From Candidatus Iainarchaeum sp. (GTDB lineage Archaea > Iainarchaeota > Iainarchaeia > JAGGVJ01), in assembly GCA_021158055.1 (NCBI GenBank), contig JAGGVJ010000004.1, forward strand, positions 1 to 56,198: 56,198 nt of DNA. The letters run 5' to 3'. The notes beneath the pieces were generated by a model that searched no databases, was not told where the DNA came from, and was given only the letters and a program-made list of their open reading frames with translations. The position numbers and the translations under genes are program-made. The number at the start of each line of letters is the position of its first letter. Position 1 is the first letter of the stretch. This document shows, in pieces, positions 42,105 through 50,630 of this stretch.

Positions 42105-43257
42105 TTAAGACCCTCGCGTAAACCTGTTCTGTCTGCCCTGCGACGTCAAACCAGGAAAACTTCCTTGACTCAAATTCACCGTGACAGGCCATTGTTTTTT
42201 TCAGCGATGCATATTTGAGAATCCCGTACATCCTGTCCGCAAGCTTGTCCGTGTCCCAGAAATCTACTTTCATGCAGTGGGTTATAACCTCGCTGACACC
42301 TGATTGTTTTGATATGATGACAGGCACTTTTGAAGCCATCGCTTCAAGAGCGGTTATCCCGAACGGTTCTGAAATCGACGGCATCACATAAACATCTGCG
42401 CTTTTGTAGACTTCTGCAAGCAACTTGTCGTCAACAAAGCCTGTGAAAATCACGTTTTTTGAAATTCCAAGGTCGATGCTTTTTTGAATGAGCTCGGGAA
42501 ACAATTCCCCTGTTCCCGCGATTATGAATTTTGCTTCGGGTATCTTCATTGCCACTTTTCTTGCCGCTTCAAGAAAAAACACGGCTCCTTTTTGTATTGT
42601 TAGCCTGCCAAGAAACAACGCTGTCGGACAGGTAATCATCGTGTTTTTTTGCTGCTTAAAAAACCTTTCGTGGTCAACTGCATTGTATATAACGCGTATT
42701 TTCTTATGGTCTATGCCGTACTTGTTTACAAGAGTGTCTTTTACGGCGTTGCTCACTGCAATGATTGCGTCGGCTTCCTGCATTGATTTCCTTTCTATTT
42801 CGTAAACTTTGTGGTTTGGGTATGTTTCGCCTGAACGGTTGAACTCAGTGCTGTGAACCGTGAAAACAAGGGGTTTTTTCATTTTTTTCTTTATTTTTAC
42901 CCCTGCTTCAAAAGTCATCCAGTCATGGCAGTGAACCACATCAAACTTTTTTTCAGATGCCTTTTCAAGTACCCTGTCCGCGTATTTTTTTGACTCGGTA
43001 AAGTAATCAATTCCGGGCGCGAAATTTTCACCGACCTGATTGCAGGCACTATTCATCTTGACATAGGGGTCAAGGGTGCATCCGGGTATTTGCACTATGT
43101 CCACAAAATCAACATGCATATCCATTGATGAGCGGGGTATAAAAAAAGTTATGTGGTGATTTTTTGCATGGAGATTTTTAGTAACGTGATAACAGTGTAT
43201 TCCAAGACCACCGGTTTTCAGTGGCGGAAACTCCCAACCCAACATCAAAATATTCAT
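42097..43257 (-). CDS. GT4 glycosyltransferase, glycogen-synthase-like
   Basis: 386 residues. MLGWEFPPLKTGGLGIHCYHV opens in two blocks the first Rossmann domain with the GGLG loop, VHCHDWMTFEAG follows, and the second domain has LGRLTIQKGAVFFLEAA and the donor site PSISEPFGITALEAMASKVP. It is a retaining GT4/GT5-type enzyme. Together with the GH57 amylase downstream it is likely to build or remodel the storage glucan. TATATATAAAG-type sequence at 43297-43310 is the promoter; GGGG lies before the ATG. Confidence 0.92.
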   Translation of the reverse strand: MNILMLGWEFPPLKTGGLGIHCYHVTKNLHAKNHHITFFIPRSSMDMHVDFVDIVQIPGCTLDPYVKMNSACNQVGENFAPGIDYFTESKKYADRVLEKASEKKFDVVHCHDWMTFEAGVKIKKKMKKPLVFTVHSTEFNRSGETYPNHKVYEIERKSMQEADAIIAVSNAVKDTLVNKYGIDHKKIRVIYNAVDHERFFKQQKNTMITCPTALFLGRLTIQKGAVFFLEAARKVAMKIPEAKFIIAGTGELFPELIQKSIDLGISKNVIFTGFVDDKLLAEVYKSADVYVMPSISEPFGITALEAMASKVPVIISKQSGVSEVITHCMKVDFWDTDKLADRMYGILKYASLKKTMACHGEFESRKFSWFDVAGQTEQVYARVLND

Positions 43258-43698
43258 CAATTAACCCCTAAACAGTAGTAAATTCGCAACCATGCTATGT
43301 ATATATAAAGTATAACAAAATTGCCGCTTTTAAATCTTTCATTTTTACAATTTTGAAAAAGTAAGAACGGGTGAAAAATAACAATTAAAACACGGAAAAA
43401 ATAACAATAACAGAAAAAATAGTTAAAATGCTCAGACCGCACGTCAATAATCACCAGTCATAGTTAAAGCGCTCATCATTGCATTAACAATGGTCATTTC
43501 AAATGATTTAAATGTTTAGAAATGAAAAAATAAATTGAAAAAACAAAAAAATTAAAGAAATAATGAAACTAAACAAAAAACAGAAAAGACAGGAAAAAAT
43601 AAAACTAAAATCCTGAAAAATCAAAAGAAATGGAATCGGGGATTTTCAACCCCGATATGATATTGCCGCTTGATTTTCGCTGTTTGAAACAATCAGTT
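43258..43698. other. A-rich intergenic stretch without a recognisable gene
   Basis: About 440 bases. The right part holds the terminator-like hairpin at 43635-43656 and the left part the GT4 promoter. Short frames exist but none has a sensible start, ribosome binding site or protein-like composition. A run of A-rich sequence with AAAAAATA-type elements fills the middle. Confidence 0.6.
43635..43656 (-). terminator. Hairpin after the gene at 43699
   Basis: ATCGGGG (43635-43641) pairs perfectly with CCCCGAT (43650-43656) around an eight-base loop. On the minus strand it lies 43 bases past the stop and is followed by T-rich sequence. Confidence 0.6.
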
Positions 43699-44418
43699 TT
43701 AGTTTCTTATGCGAATTTTCTTTTTTGAAATCTCAAACGGGTCGTCGTCTTCCGGAACAAATTCAATCACTCCGTCGTCTTCAGGCGCGTCCTGCTTGGA
43801 TTTCAGTTCCATGTCTTCCTGAACTGCAATCTCTTCCATTATCCTGTTGAGTTCTTTCATGAAAACTGTTTCGGAGTCTTCCCCCAAATATTTCATGAAA
43901 TCAAAGGATTCCGGAATCAAGTCCACGGTTTCAAGTGTTATGTCGCGCTGGTCTGAATGCGCTTCGCTGTCAAACTTCACGTGAATTCCGTTGTTGTAAC
44001 TTATGGTAAATTCCGCGGTTTCAAGTGCCGGCTTACCGTCTTCTACCTTGTGGTGAAGGCTTTCATACGGCACAGTTTTTACAACTATGTCCTTGTCACC
44101 CAGGCTGATTGACTGGATTGCAGGGACTTTCTGGTAATTCCACGCGTTTGAATAAACGTTTTGCACAAAGAACTTGACTGATTTTTCAAGACCTTTTTGT
44201 TTTCTAAGCACATATTGCTCAGGGTCAACAATGTGCTCTTTTTCCGCAACTTTCTTTGAAAGTTTGACTCTTTTTGCAGTCTTTTTGGCAATTTTTAACT
44301 TATTTTTTGCTGCAAAAATATTTTTCACATAGTCATTCAATCTCTTCAAAAGAATAACTATCGCTTCTTCAAACGCTTCCCGACATTCCATTATATAATA
44401 AGTATCTATCAACCTCAT
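43699..44418 (-). CDS. Conserved-looking protein of unknown function, coiled-coil N-terminus and acidic C-terminus
   Basis: 239 residues. Residues 12-58 are basic and helical (KNKLKIAKKTAKRVKLSKKV), the middle (about 75-180) looks like an alpha-beta domain with KDIVVKTVPYESLHHKVEDG, and the end is acidic (DAPEDDGVIEFVPEDDD) before a basic KKKIRIRN. No family recognised. A TATA element TAAATATAAG at about 44445-44456 predicts a start near 44424, so MRLIDTYY at 44418 is nearly leaderless; MECREAF 27 bases later is the alternative. Confidence 0.75.
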   Translation of the reverse strand: MRLIDTYYIMECREAFEEAIVILLKRLNDYVKNIFAAKNKLKIAKKTAKRVKLSKKVAEKEHIVDPEQYVLRKQKGLEKSVKFFVQNVYSNAWNYQKVPAIQSISLGDKDIVVKTVPYESLHHKVEDGKPALETAEFTISYNNGIHVKFDSEAHSDQRDITLETVDLIPESFDFMKYLGEDSETVFMKELNRIMEEIAVQEDMELKSKQDAPEDDGVIEFVPEDDDPFEISKKKIRIRN

Positions 44419-44661
44419 AAGCTCACAGATAATCTAGATAAATTCTTATATTTAAATGAATCGGTTGGTTTTTGGTGCTTGGTCTTGAAAGCCAACATGA
44501 TAAATTGTCCAGACAAGTTTTCGGAATTTTCACCTTATTTTTAGGGGCAAAAAATCCAAAAGATCTGCTGAAGAAAACCAAAAGTTAAACTATTTAACAA
44601 CTGCTGCCCTATAATCTGAAAGACACAACGGCACAAATCAGTAATCCGATCAGTTGATAAA

Positions 44662-45978
44662 ATGAAAATTGCAGTAATTTCAGACACTCACTTCGGGGTT
44701 TTTTGGGGAAGCGAAAGGGAATCAGATTCCTTTGAGCAAGGCAAAGAAGCGCTTTTCAAGGCAATTGAACTGGGGGCGGACGCAATTCTTCTTCCCGGCG
44801 ACGTGTTTGACTCAAAGGTTCCGAAACCGGAGGTGATGGCAAAAGCAATGAGTATTTTCCTGAAAGTGCACGAGTTTCACGCAAAAAAAAACACGGGGAA
44901 AAACAACGGCATCACAGTGAACGGCATACCATCACAGGCAATCCCGATAATCGCAATTCACGGCACTCACGAAATGAGACACAAAGAATTCACAAACCCG
45001 ATTCAGTCAATGGAAAGCGCAGGGCTTTTAACCCACCTGCACATGAAACCGCTTGTCCTTTCAAAACAATCTGAAGACGAAAACACGAGCGATTCTGTGG
45101 GAATATTCGGTTTCGGGGGAGTGCCTGACAAGTATGCAAAACAATTTCTTGATTCAGGGATTGTCAAAAACCCCGAAGCAGACTTCAACATTTTTGTCTT
45201 TCACCAGACCTTGCGCGAGCTGATTCCGACCGGGCAGGACATGGATGTTCTTTCAACTTCAGACCTTCCCAGCGGATTTGATTTTTACATAGACGGGCAC
45301 ATTCACTGGAGGCACGAAATAGAGCTTTATTCCAAAAAACTTCTTTTGATTCCCGGGAGCACTGTGTTAACGCAGATGAAACCCAACGAGGCAGTGGTGC
45401 ACATCAGGACCGACCCAAAAAACGGAAAGGTGACTGAAAAACACAACGACTCCACAGCAAGAAAAGTTTTTTTCATGCTTGACACCTTGAAGGCAAAACA
45501 AGACATTCACCTTGGCTTAAAACCCATGGATATCCGGTCGCAACGGGACCTTTACTATATTGACCTGTCGTTTGACTCTGCCGAAATCGAGACAATCACA
45601 GACGAATGCGATAAATGGGTGCGAAAAGCACTTGAGTCCAAACCTGAAAACCAAAGAAAAAAGCCGCTGGTGCGGTTGCGTGTCAGCGGAAGCACAGAAA
45701 ACGGTGAAAAATCCTCTGACCTTGACCTGAATCACATGATTGGAAAGTTCAGTGACCAGGCGATTTTTTCCGCGTCAAAACAGCTTTCTGCCAAGTCACT
45801 CAAGGAAAAGCTTGAGGTGCTTCGCCAGTCCCACAAAGAAAAGCTTTCAGTCAATGAGCTCGGGCTCCAGATACTTGAAGAGTGCCTTGAAAAAAGAAAC
45901 TACCCGCAAAACCAAAAACCCCGCGAGCTTTTCGAGCTTTTGGTTGAAGGAGAAATAAGCGGAATTCTTGATGAGTGA
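44662..45978 (+). CDS. mre11: Mre11-like DNA repair nuclease
   Basis: 438 residues. Calcineurin-type phosphoesterase: motif I SDTHFG, motif II GDVFDS, motif III IAIHGTHE, then FVFHQTL and motif V DGHIHWRHEI. This order and length fit Mre11, the nuclease that with Rad50 processes double-strand breaks. The usual GNHD of motif III is GTHE here, so the metal-binding Asn is Thr. The C-terminal 130 residues are helical and could bind Rad50 coils. No rad50, herA or nurA gene is adjacent. Confidence 0.85.
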   Translation: MKIAVISDTHFGVFWGSERESDSFEQGKEALFKAIELGADAILLPGDVFDSKVPKPEVMAKAMSIFLKVHEFHAKKNTGKNNGITVNGIPSQAIPIIAIHGTHEMRHKEFTNPIQSMESAGLLTHLHMKPLVLSKQSEDENTSDSVGIFGFGGVPDKYAKQFLDSGIVKNPEADFNIFVFHQTLRELIPTGQDMDVLSTSDLPSGFDFYIDGHIHWRHEIELYSKKLLLIPGSTVLTQMKPNEAVVHIRTDPKNGKVTEKHNDSTARKVFFMLDTLKAKQDIHLGLKPMDIRSQRDLYYIDLSFDSAEIETITDECDKWVRKALESKPENQRKKPLVRLRVSGSTENGEKSSDLDLNHMIGKFSDQAIFSASKQLSAKSLKEKLEVLRQSHKEKLSVNELGLQILEECLEKRNYPQNQKPRELFELLVEGEISGILDE

Positions 45979-46054
45979 AATGTGAAATCGGACAGGCAAA
46001 AACCAGAAATTGCAAAAAATATTTATTTTTCCCACTTGTTTTGCAGGCAAAAAT

Positions 46055-47431
46055 TCATCTTTTCCTGTAGTGCTCGAAAAGCATCTTAAGTGCTCTCGCA
46101 GCGTTTTTCACATAGGTAAATGTTGTTACCCCGTTTGCCTGAAGTGCTGTGCTGTGGACTTCGGTAAAGTCCCCGCCGGTTGAAATGGCCACTATCGGTT
46201 TTTTCATTTCATCGTATGCCTCGGTTATCACGTCAACAATGTCCGGGGTTACAAGGGGGGACTGGTAAAGTATTATAACAAATATCATATCTACATTGCT
46301 GTCGTTCATTGCGCCTTCTATGGCTATCTTGTACCTTTGCGTGTCGGCGTCGCCAATCAGGTCAAGCGGGTTTGAAACAACTGCATAATCAGGAACTTGT
46401 TTTTTAATCTCTTCTATTGTCTCCGCTTTCATCTGCGCAAGTTCAAGGCCGTACTTCATGCACGCGTCAGCTGAAAGAATCCCATATCCCCCGCCGTTAG
46501 TAATTATCTGCACGCGTTTTCCTTTCGGCGCGGGCTGGCTTTCAAGGGTCCTGGCAAAATTGAACAGGTCTTCAAGGCATGTTGCTTCAATTACCCCTGA
46601 CTGGTGAAAAGCAGCGGAATAAACCTCCGGGGAACCTGCCAGTGAACCGGTATGGGAACTGACGGCTTTTGCACTGGCTTTGGTTGTCCCTGCCTTGAGC
46701 ACCACAACTGGCTTTTTCTTTACGACTTTTTCTGCAACTTTCATGAACCGCCTTCCGTCCTTGATTCCTTCAATGTACATGCAGATCACTTTGGTGTTTT
46801 TGTCTGAGCCGAGGTATTCAAGAAGGTCTGTTTCATCCACATTGAGTGCGTTCCCGTAGCTTATGAATTTTGAAAAACCATATCCTTCCCTGCTTGCAAG
46901 GTCAATTACTGCGGCGCCCACTGCACCTGACTGACTTATGAAAGAAATTCCCCCTTCGTCGGGCCTTCCAAGCCTGTACCTTGGAAAAAACAAGGTGTCA
47001 AAGTCTGTGTAAGCGTCAAATATGCCGAGGCAGTTCGGCCCGATTACCTGTATTTTGTATTTTTCAGTGATTTCCCTTATCCGGCTGTCAAGTTCAAAGT
47101 TGCCGATTTCAGCAAAACCACCTGAAACGATTATCACAAAACGCGTGCCTTTTTTCCCGCATTGTTCAAGCGCATCAGGCACAAACCTTGCGGGGATTGC
47201 AATTACAGCCATGTCTACTTCTTCATTTACCTCAAAAAGGGACTTGACGCATTTTTGCCTGAGTATGACTTTTGCCTTGAGGTTCACGGGGTAAATTTTT
47301 CCCTTGAATTTTGAGTCCACAAAATTCCTGAGTATAATGTGCCCGACTTTTCTCGCGTTCCTTGACGCTCCGAAAACCGCCACTGATTTCACTGAAAAAA
47401 AGTTTTTCAATTCAGATGGTTTTCCAAACAT
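46055..47431 (-). CDS. acdA: Acetyl-CoA synthetase (ADP-forming) alpha subunit
   Basis: 458 residues. CoA-binding domain at the N-terminus (SVAVFGASRNARKVGHIILRN), then succinyl-CoA-synthetase-like domains with PNCLGIFDAY, SFISQSGAVGAAVID, SSHTGSLAGSPEVY carrying the phosphohistidine, and GGGYGILSADAC. With the beta subunit it turns acetyl-CoA, ADP and phosphate into acetate, CoA and ATP, the energy-yielding step of archaeal fermentation. GGTG precedes MFGKPS at 47431; it follows acdB by 15 bases. Confidence 0.95.
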   Translation of the reverse strand: MFGKPSELKNFFSVKSVAVFGASRNARKVGHIILRNFVDSKFKGKIYPVNLKAKVILRQKCVKSLFEVNEEVDMAVIAIPARFVPDALEQCGKKGTRFVIIVSGGFAEIGNFELDSRIREITEKYKIQVIGPNCLGIFDAYTDFDTLFFPRYRLGRPDEGGISFISQSGAVGAAVIDLASREGYGFSKFISYGNALNVDETDLLEYLGSDKNTKVICMYIEGIKDGRRFMKVAEKVVKKKPVVVLKAGTTKASAKAVSSHTGSLAGSPEVYSAAFHQSGVIEATCLEDLFNFARTLESQPAPKGKRVQIITNGGGYGILSADACMKYGLELAQMKAETIEEIKKQVPDYAVVSNPLDLIGDADTQRYKIAIEGAMNDSNVDMIFVIILYQSPLVTPDIVDVITEAYDEMKKPIVAISTGGDFTEVHSTALQANGVTTFTYVKNAARALKMLFEHYRKR

Positions 47432-47446
47432 GTCACACACCGCATT

Positions 47447-48112
47447 TTAAGATGAATAAATTATTCTTGCGTCTACCACAACAGCTTCCTTGCTGTTCAC
47501 TATCACCGGGTTCAGGTCAAGTTCCAGGAAATTTTCTTCACTTGAAATAAATTTGCCTACAGATACAATCAGTTTTTTTAACGCATTTTTGTTTGCCGGC
47601 TCTTTCCCACGCATTCCTTCAAGGAGTTTGCGTCCGCGTATTTCTTCAATCATTTCTTTTGCTTCTGCAGGAGTCACAGGGGCGATCCGGATGGAATAAT
47701 CTTTTATTGCTTCAACAAAAATTCCCCCGAGCCCAAAAAGCACCACGGGCCCGAACTGAACGTCTTTTTTTCCGCCGATTATTACTTCCTGCCCGTTTAC
47801 GTGTTCCTGAATTAGGACGCCGTGAATTTTTGCCGACTTGTTTGCCTTAAGCGCGTTTGAGACAATTTGCCTGAATACCTTGGAAGCCTGGGTTTCGCTT
47901 TTGATGTTTGTTTCAATACACCCTGCTTCTGTCTTGTGCATTATATCCGGCGAGATTATCTTCATCGCAACCGGAAAACCAATCTGCCTGGAAAGCTTTG
48001 CGGCTTCAGCTGCTGTTTTTGCAGTTTTTGACTTTGCAAATTTCACCTTGAATTTTTCAAGCTTTTTTTGTGATTCTGCAACGGAAAGCATTTTCACTGG
48101 ATCTTTTTTCAT
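47447..48112 (-). CDS. acdB: Acetyl-CoA synthetase (ADP-forming) beta subunit
   Basis: 221 residues, an ATP-grasp domain. SRQIGFPVAMKIISPDIMHKTEAG (two blocks), GVLIQEHVNGQEVIIGGKKD and ELDLNPVIVNSKEAVVVDARI are the characteristic segments. Binds ADP/ATP and transfers the phosphoryl group to and from the alpha-subunit histidine. Lies directly upstream of acdA on the same strand and 52 bases after hsp20. Confidence 0.95.
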   Translation of the reverse strand: MKKDPVKMLSVAESQKKLEKFKVKFAKSKTAKTAAEAAKLSRQIGFPVAMKIISPDIMHKTEAGCIETNIKSETQASKVFRQIVSNALKANKSAKIHGVLIQEHVNGQEVIIGGKKDVQFGPVVLFGLGGIFVEAIKDYSIRIAPVTPAEAKEMIEEIRGRKLLEGMRGKEPANKNALKKLIVSVGKFISSEENFLELDLNPVIVNSKEAVVVDARIIYSS

Positions 48113-48164
48113 TTAATGCACCATTTCTTTTATTCAATGACCATTTTTTTATCAGCCACGTTTG

Positions 48165-48683
48165 TTATTCCACGCTGATTTTTCTTTTTTCAATGTCTTT
48201 TTCGCCTTTTTCCATGGTGACTTCAAGTATGCCGTTGTTGTATTTTGCCTTGGACGTTTTTTCAATCACTTCGCACGGGAGCTTCAAAACTTTGCGAAAG
48301 TGCTTGTCGCCGTTTTCTGCGGTTATTTCCATGTCTTTGCCGTTGATTGAAACCACTATCTCTTCTTTTGAACAGCCCGGGAGTTCCACGGTAACAATAA
48401 TGTGCTGGTGGTCTTCGTTTACAAAAGTAAGCGGTTCGCGTTCACCTGAATGCTCCAGCTCTCCGCCTGCGCCTTTTACAATGTTCCCGAACTCGTCCAC
48501 TGTCGGCTTTCCGTCAGGCCCCACTTTCATTGAAAACCCGTAAACGTACGGTTCGCTTGAGCCGCCGAGTTCAATGTCTTTTATCATGTTTTGAACCATT
48601 TTTTCCATCATTTCGTCAATGCGGTCAAATTCACCTAAAATGTCAAAAGATTTTTTTGTTGTTTTTTTGTCATCTTCACCCAT
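48165..48683 (-). CDS. hsp20: Small heat shock protein Hsp20
   Basis: 172 residues. The alpha-crystallin domain covers about residues 85-170 (PLTFVNEDHQHIIVTVELPGC, NGKDMEITAENG, YNNGILEVTMEK), ending in KRKISVE. The N-terminal region has the archaeal pattern FDRIDEMMEKMVQNM and PYVYGFSMKVGPDGKP. Oligomeric ATP-independent chaperone. It precedes acdBA; upstream lies a 490-base AT-rich spacer. Confidence 0.93.
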   Translation of the reverse strand: MGEDDKKTTKKSFDILGEFDRIDEMMEKMVQNMIKDIELGGSSEPYVYGFSMKVGPDGKPTVDEFGNIVKGAGGELEHSGEREPLTFVNEDHQHIIVTVELPGCSKEEIVVSINGKDMEITAENGDKHFRKVLKLPCEVIEKTSKAKYNNGILEVTMEKGEKDIEKRKISVE

Positions 48684-49177
48684 AAAGCCACCTCTAACAA
48701 ATTTAAGGACTAAATTATTAAATAAACAAATGTTTCTTTTTTTATATACCTTTACTCATCAAAAATTAATTAACGCTTTATGCCTTATTTTATATTTAAC
48801 AATATTATTCTATACTTAACAGTATATTATGTTTGACGCACAACCATCATCAAAAGTGTTAGTTTATAAACAACATTGTGCATATATTATTTAATTAGTG
48901 CGTAGTAACTGTTTTTGAAAGTTTTGAAAAATTTCAAAATCACTCATTAAATTGAAGTATTTTTAACTGCAAAATGCAATGTATTATAATTCATTTATAT
49001 AGTTTAATCCAATTTACAGTCAATTCACATAATATCCCTCAGTCAATTTACATGAGATTAACCGTCTCATAAACACAATCGCTCAGCCGATTTCACCAGA
49101 CAATCAACGGTTGATTGCATCAAAATAACACGTGATTCACATCACGATAAAAAAATCAATAAAAAGGAGTTTTTAAT
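48684..49177. other. AT-rich spacer with promoter and structured leader for the beta-CASP gene
   Basis: About 490 bases without a credible gene. The left part should hold the hsp20 promoter. TTTATATAG at 48994-49002 is the best TATA box on the plus strand and predicts a leader of about 150 bases. Within it are CAATCAAC/GTTGATTG around a single G (49101-49117), CGTGAT/ATCACG (49131-49146) and GAGA/TCTC around 49052, followed by AAAGGAG before the ATG. Confidence 0.5.
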
Positions 49178-50446
49178 ATGAAAATAAATTGTTTAGGCGC
49201 CTGCCAGGAAGTAGGGCGCTCCGGGTTTTTGGTTAGTGAAAACAACTCAAATGTTCTTCTTGACTACGGGCTCTTGTTTGACGACAACAACAAATTAATG
49301 TACCCAGTAAAACCGCAAGAAAAAGTAGACGCGTGCATTTTAAGCCACGCGCACCTGGACCACTCCGGGTTTATTCCAAATATTTTTGCATCAGGCAAAC
49401 CCAAACTTGTTCTGACAGAACCAACACTGAAATTAGCTGAACTGCTTTGGGCAGACAGCTTAAAAATCGCAAGACTAAACGGTGAACGACCGCCTTTTTT
49501 CGAGCAGGACATGCAAAAAGCCAGCGACAGCTCAATAATTGCAGGTTACGGCAAGGAAGCGGACCTTGGAAAAACAACTTCAACAACCCTCCTTGACGCG
49601 GGACACATTCCCGGCAGTTCAATGGCTTACATTGATTTCGGTTCAAAAACCCTGCTTTACACCGGAGACTTCAACACATCAGACTCCAGGCTCCAGACAG
49701 GCGCAAGCAGCGAGATGCCCGGAGACGTTGACGTGCTTATTGTTGAAAGCACTTACTGTAACCGGGAACACGAACCAAGGGAGAAAGTCGAAAAGCATTT
49801 CCTTGAAAAAATTGCTGAAACACTTGAAAACGGCGGGGTTGCAATGGTTCCGGCGTTCGCGGTGGGAAGGGCACAGGAAATCCTTCAGGTTATTTCAGAC
49901 CGTGACTTTGGAGTCCCGGTCTACCTTGACGGGATGGCAAAAGACGCTTCCGACATAATTGTCTCTTACCCTGGGTTTATCCGCGACTATGACGGTCTTC
50001 AAAGCGCTTTGCAGGAATGCATCTGGATTGAAAACGAACGGGAAAGAAAAAGAATCAAAAAAGAGCCGTATATCGTCGTAACAACTGCAGGAATGCTTTC
50101 AGGCGGTCCGATTTACCATTACTTGTGGGCAAACAGGAAAAACAATGATTCAAAAATACTGCTTACAGGTTATCAGGTGCCCGGAACCCCCGGCGAAAGG
50201 CTCATGCGCGAAGGTGTCATTGACATAAGAAACACTGAGCTTGCCGTGAAACAGGAAGTCATCAAGTTTGATTTCTCATCGCATGCAGGTAAAAAAGAAA
50301 TCTTTTCTTTTGTTAAAGACGTAAACCCGGAAAACATAGTGTGTGTTCACGGGGACAAAGAAAACACAATCGGCTTTGCAACCCGACTGAAAGAAAAAGG
50401 CTTCAACGCAGTCGCTCCAAAGCTCAAAGACATTCTGAAATTTTAA
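49178..50446 (+). CDS. Metallo-beta-lactamase/beta-CASP ribonuclease (CPSF-like, no KH domains)
   Basis: 422 residues. The metal site HxHxDH is SHAHLDHSG at residues 56-64; LDAGHIPGSS and TGDFNTSDSRL follow, and the beta-CASP part has VPAFAVGRAQEIL, TTAGMLSGGPIYHY and the final KFDFSSHAG and VCVHGD motifs. It matches the aCPSF2-type archaeal ribonucleases that lack N-terminal KH domains. Acts on RNA as endo- and/or 5'-3' exonuclease. The gene stands alone with a long leader and a strong hairpin downstream. Confidence 0.92.
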   Translation: MKINCLGACQEVGRSGFLVSENNSNVLLDYGLLFDDNNKLMYPVKPQEKVDACILSHAHLDHSGFIPNIFASGKPKLVLTEPTLKLAELLWADSLKIARLNGERPPFFEQDMQKASDSSIIAGYGKEADLGKTTSTTLLDAGHIPGSSMAYIDFGSKTLLYTGDFNTSDSRLQTGASSEMPGDVDVLIVESTYCNREHEPREKVEKHFLEKIAETLENGGVAMVPAFAVGRAQEILQVISDRDFGVPVYLDGMAKDASDIIVSYPGFIRDYDGLQSALQECIWIENERERKRIKKEPYIVVTTAGMLSGGPIYHYLWANRKNNDSKILLTGYQVPGTPGERLMREGVIDIRNTELAVKQEVIKFDFSSHAGKKEIFSFVKDVNPENIVCVHGDKENTIGFATRLKEKGFNAVAPKLKDILKF

Positions 50447-50462
50447 AAACTGCAAATGCAAA

Positions 50463-50483
50463 TCAGGGAAAACGCTTCCCTGA
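50463..50483 (+). terminator. Perfect 8-bp hairpin after the beta-CASP gene
   Basis: TCAGGGAA pairs with TTCCCTGA around a five-base loop, 17 bases past the stop. T-rich sequence follows only after about 25 bases, so it may serve in termination or 3'-end protection. Confidence 0.55.
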
Positions 50484-50630
50484 CTGCATCAAGTTACAGT
50501 TACCCTGCTTATTCTGAATTGTTTGTTTAATCAAATTTATTTTAATTGAATTTGAATCTATATTACATTTATCCTGATTAAAAACTAAAGTATTTATAAC
50601 TTCTTTGAATTTACTTTTAAAAAGGATAAA

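Noticed and set aside
43257-43454. Minus-strand frame upstream of the GT4 gene
   Set aside because: It crosses the GT4 promoter, has no ribosome binding site and gives an implausible Tyr/Phe/Cys-rich product.
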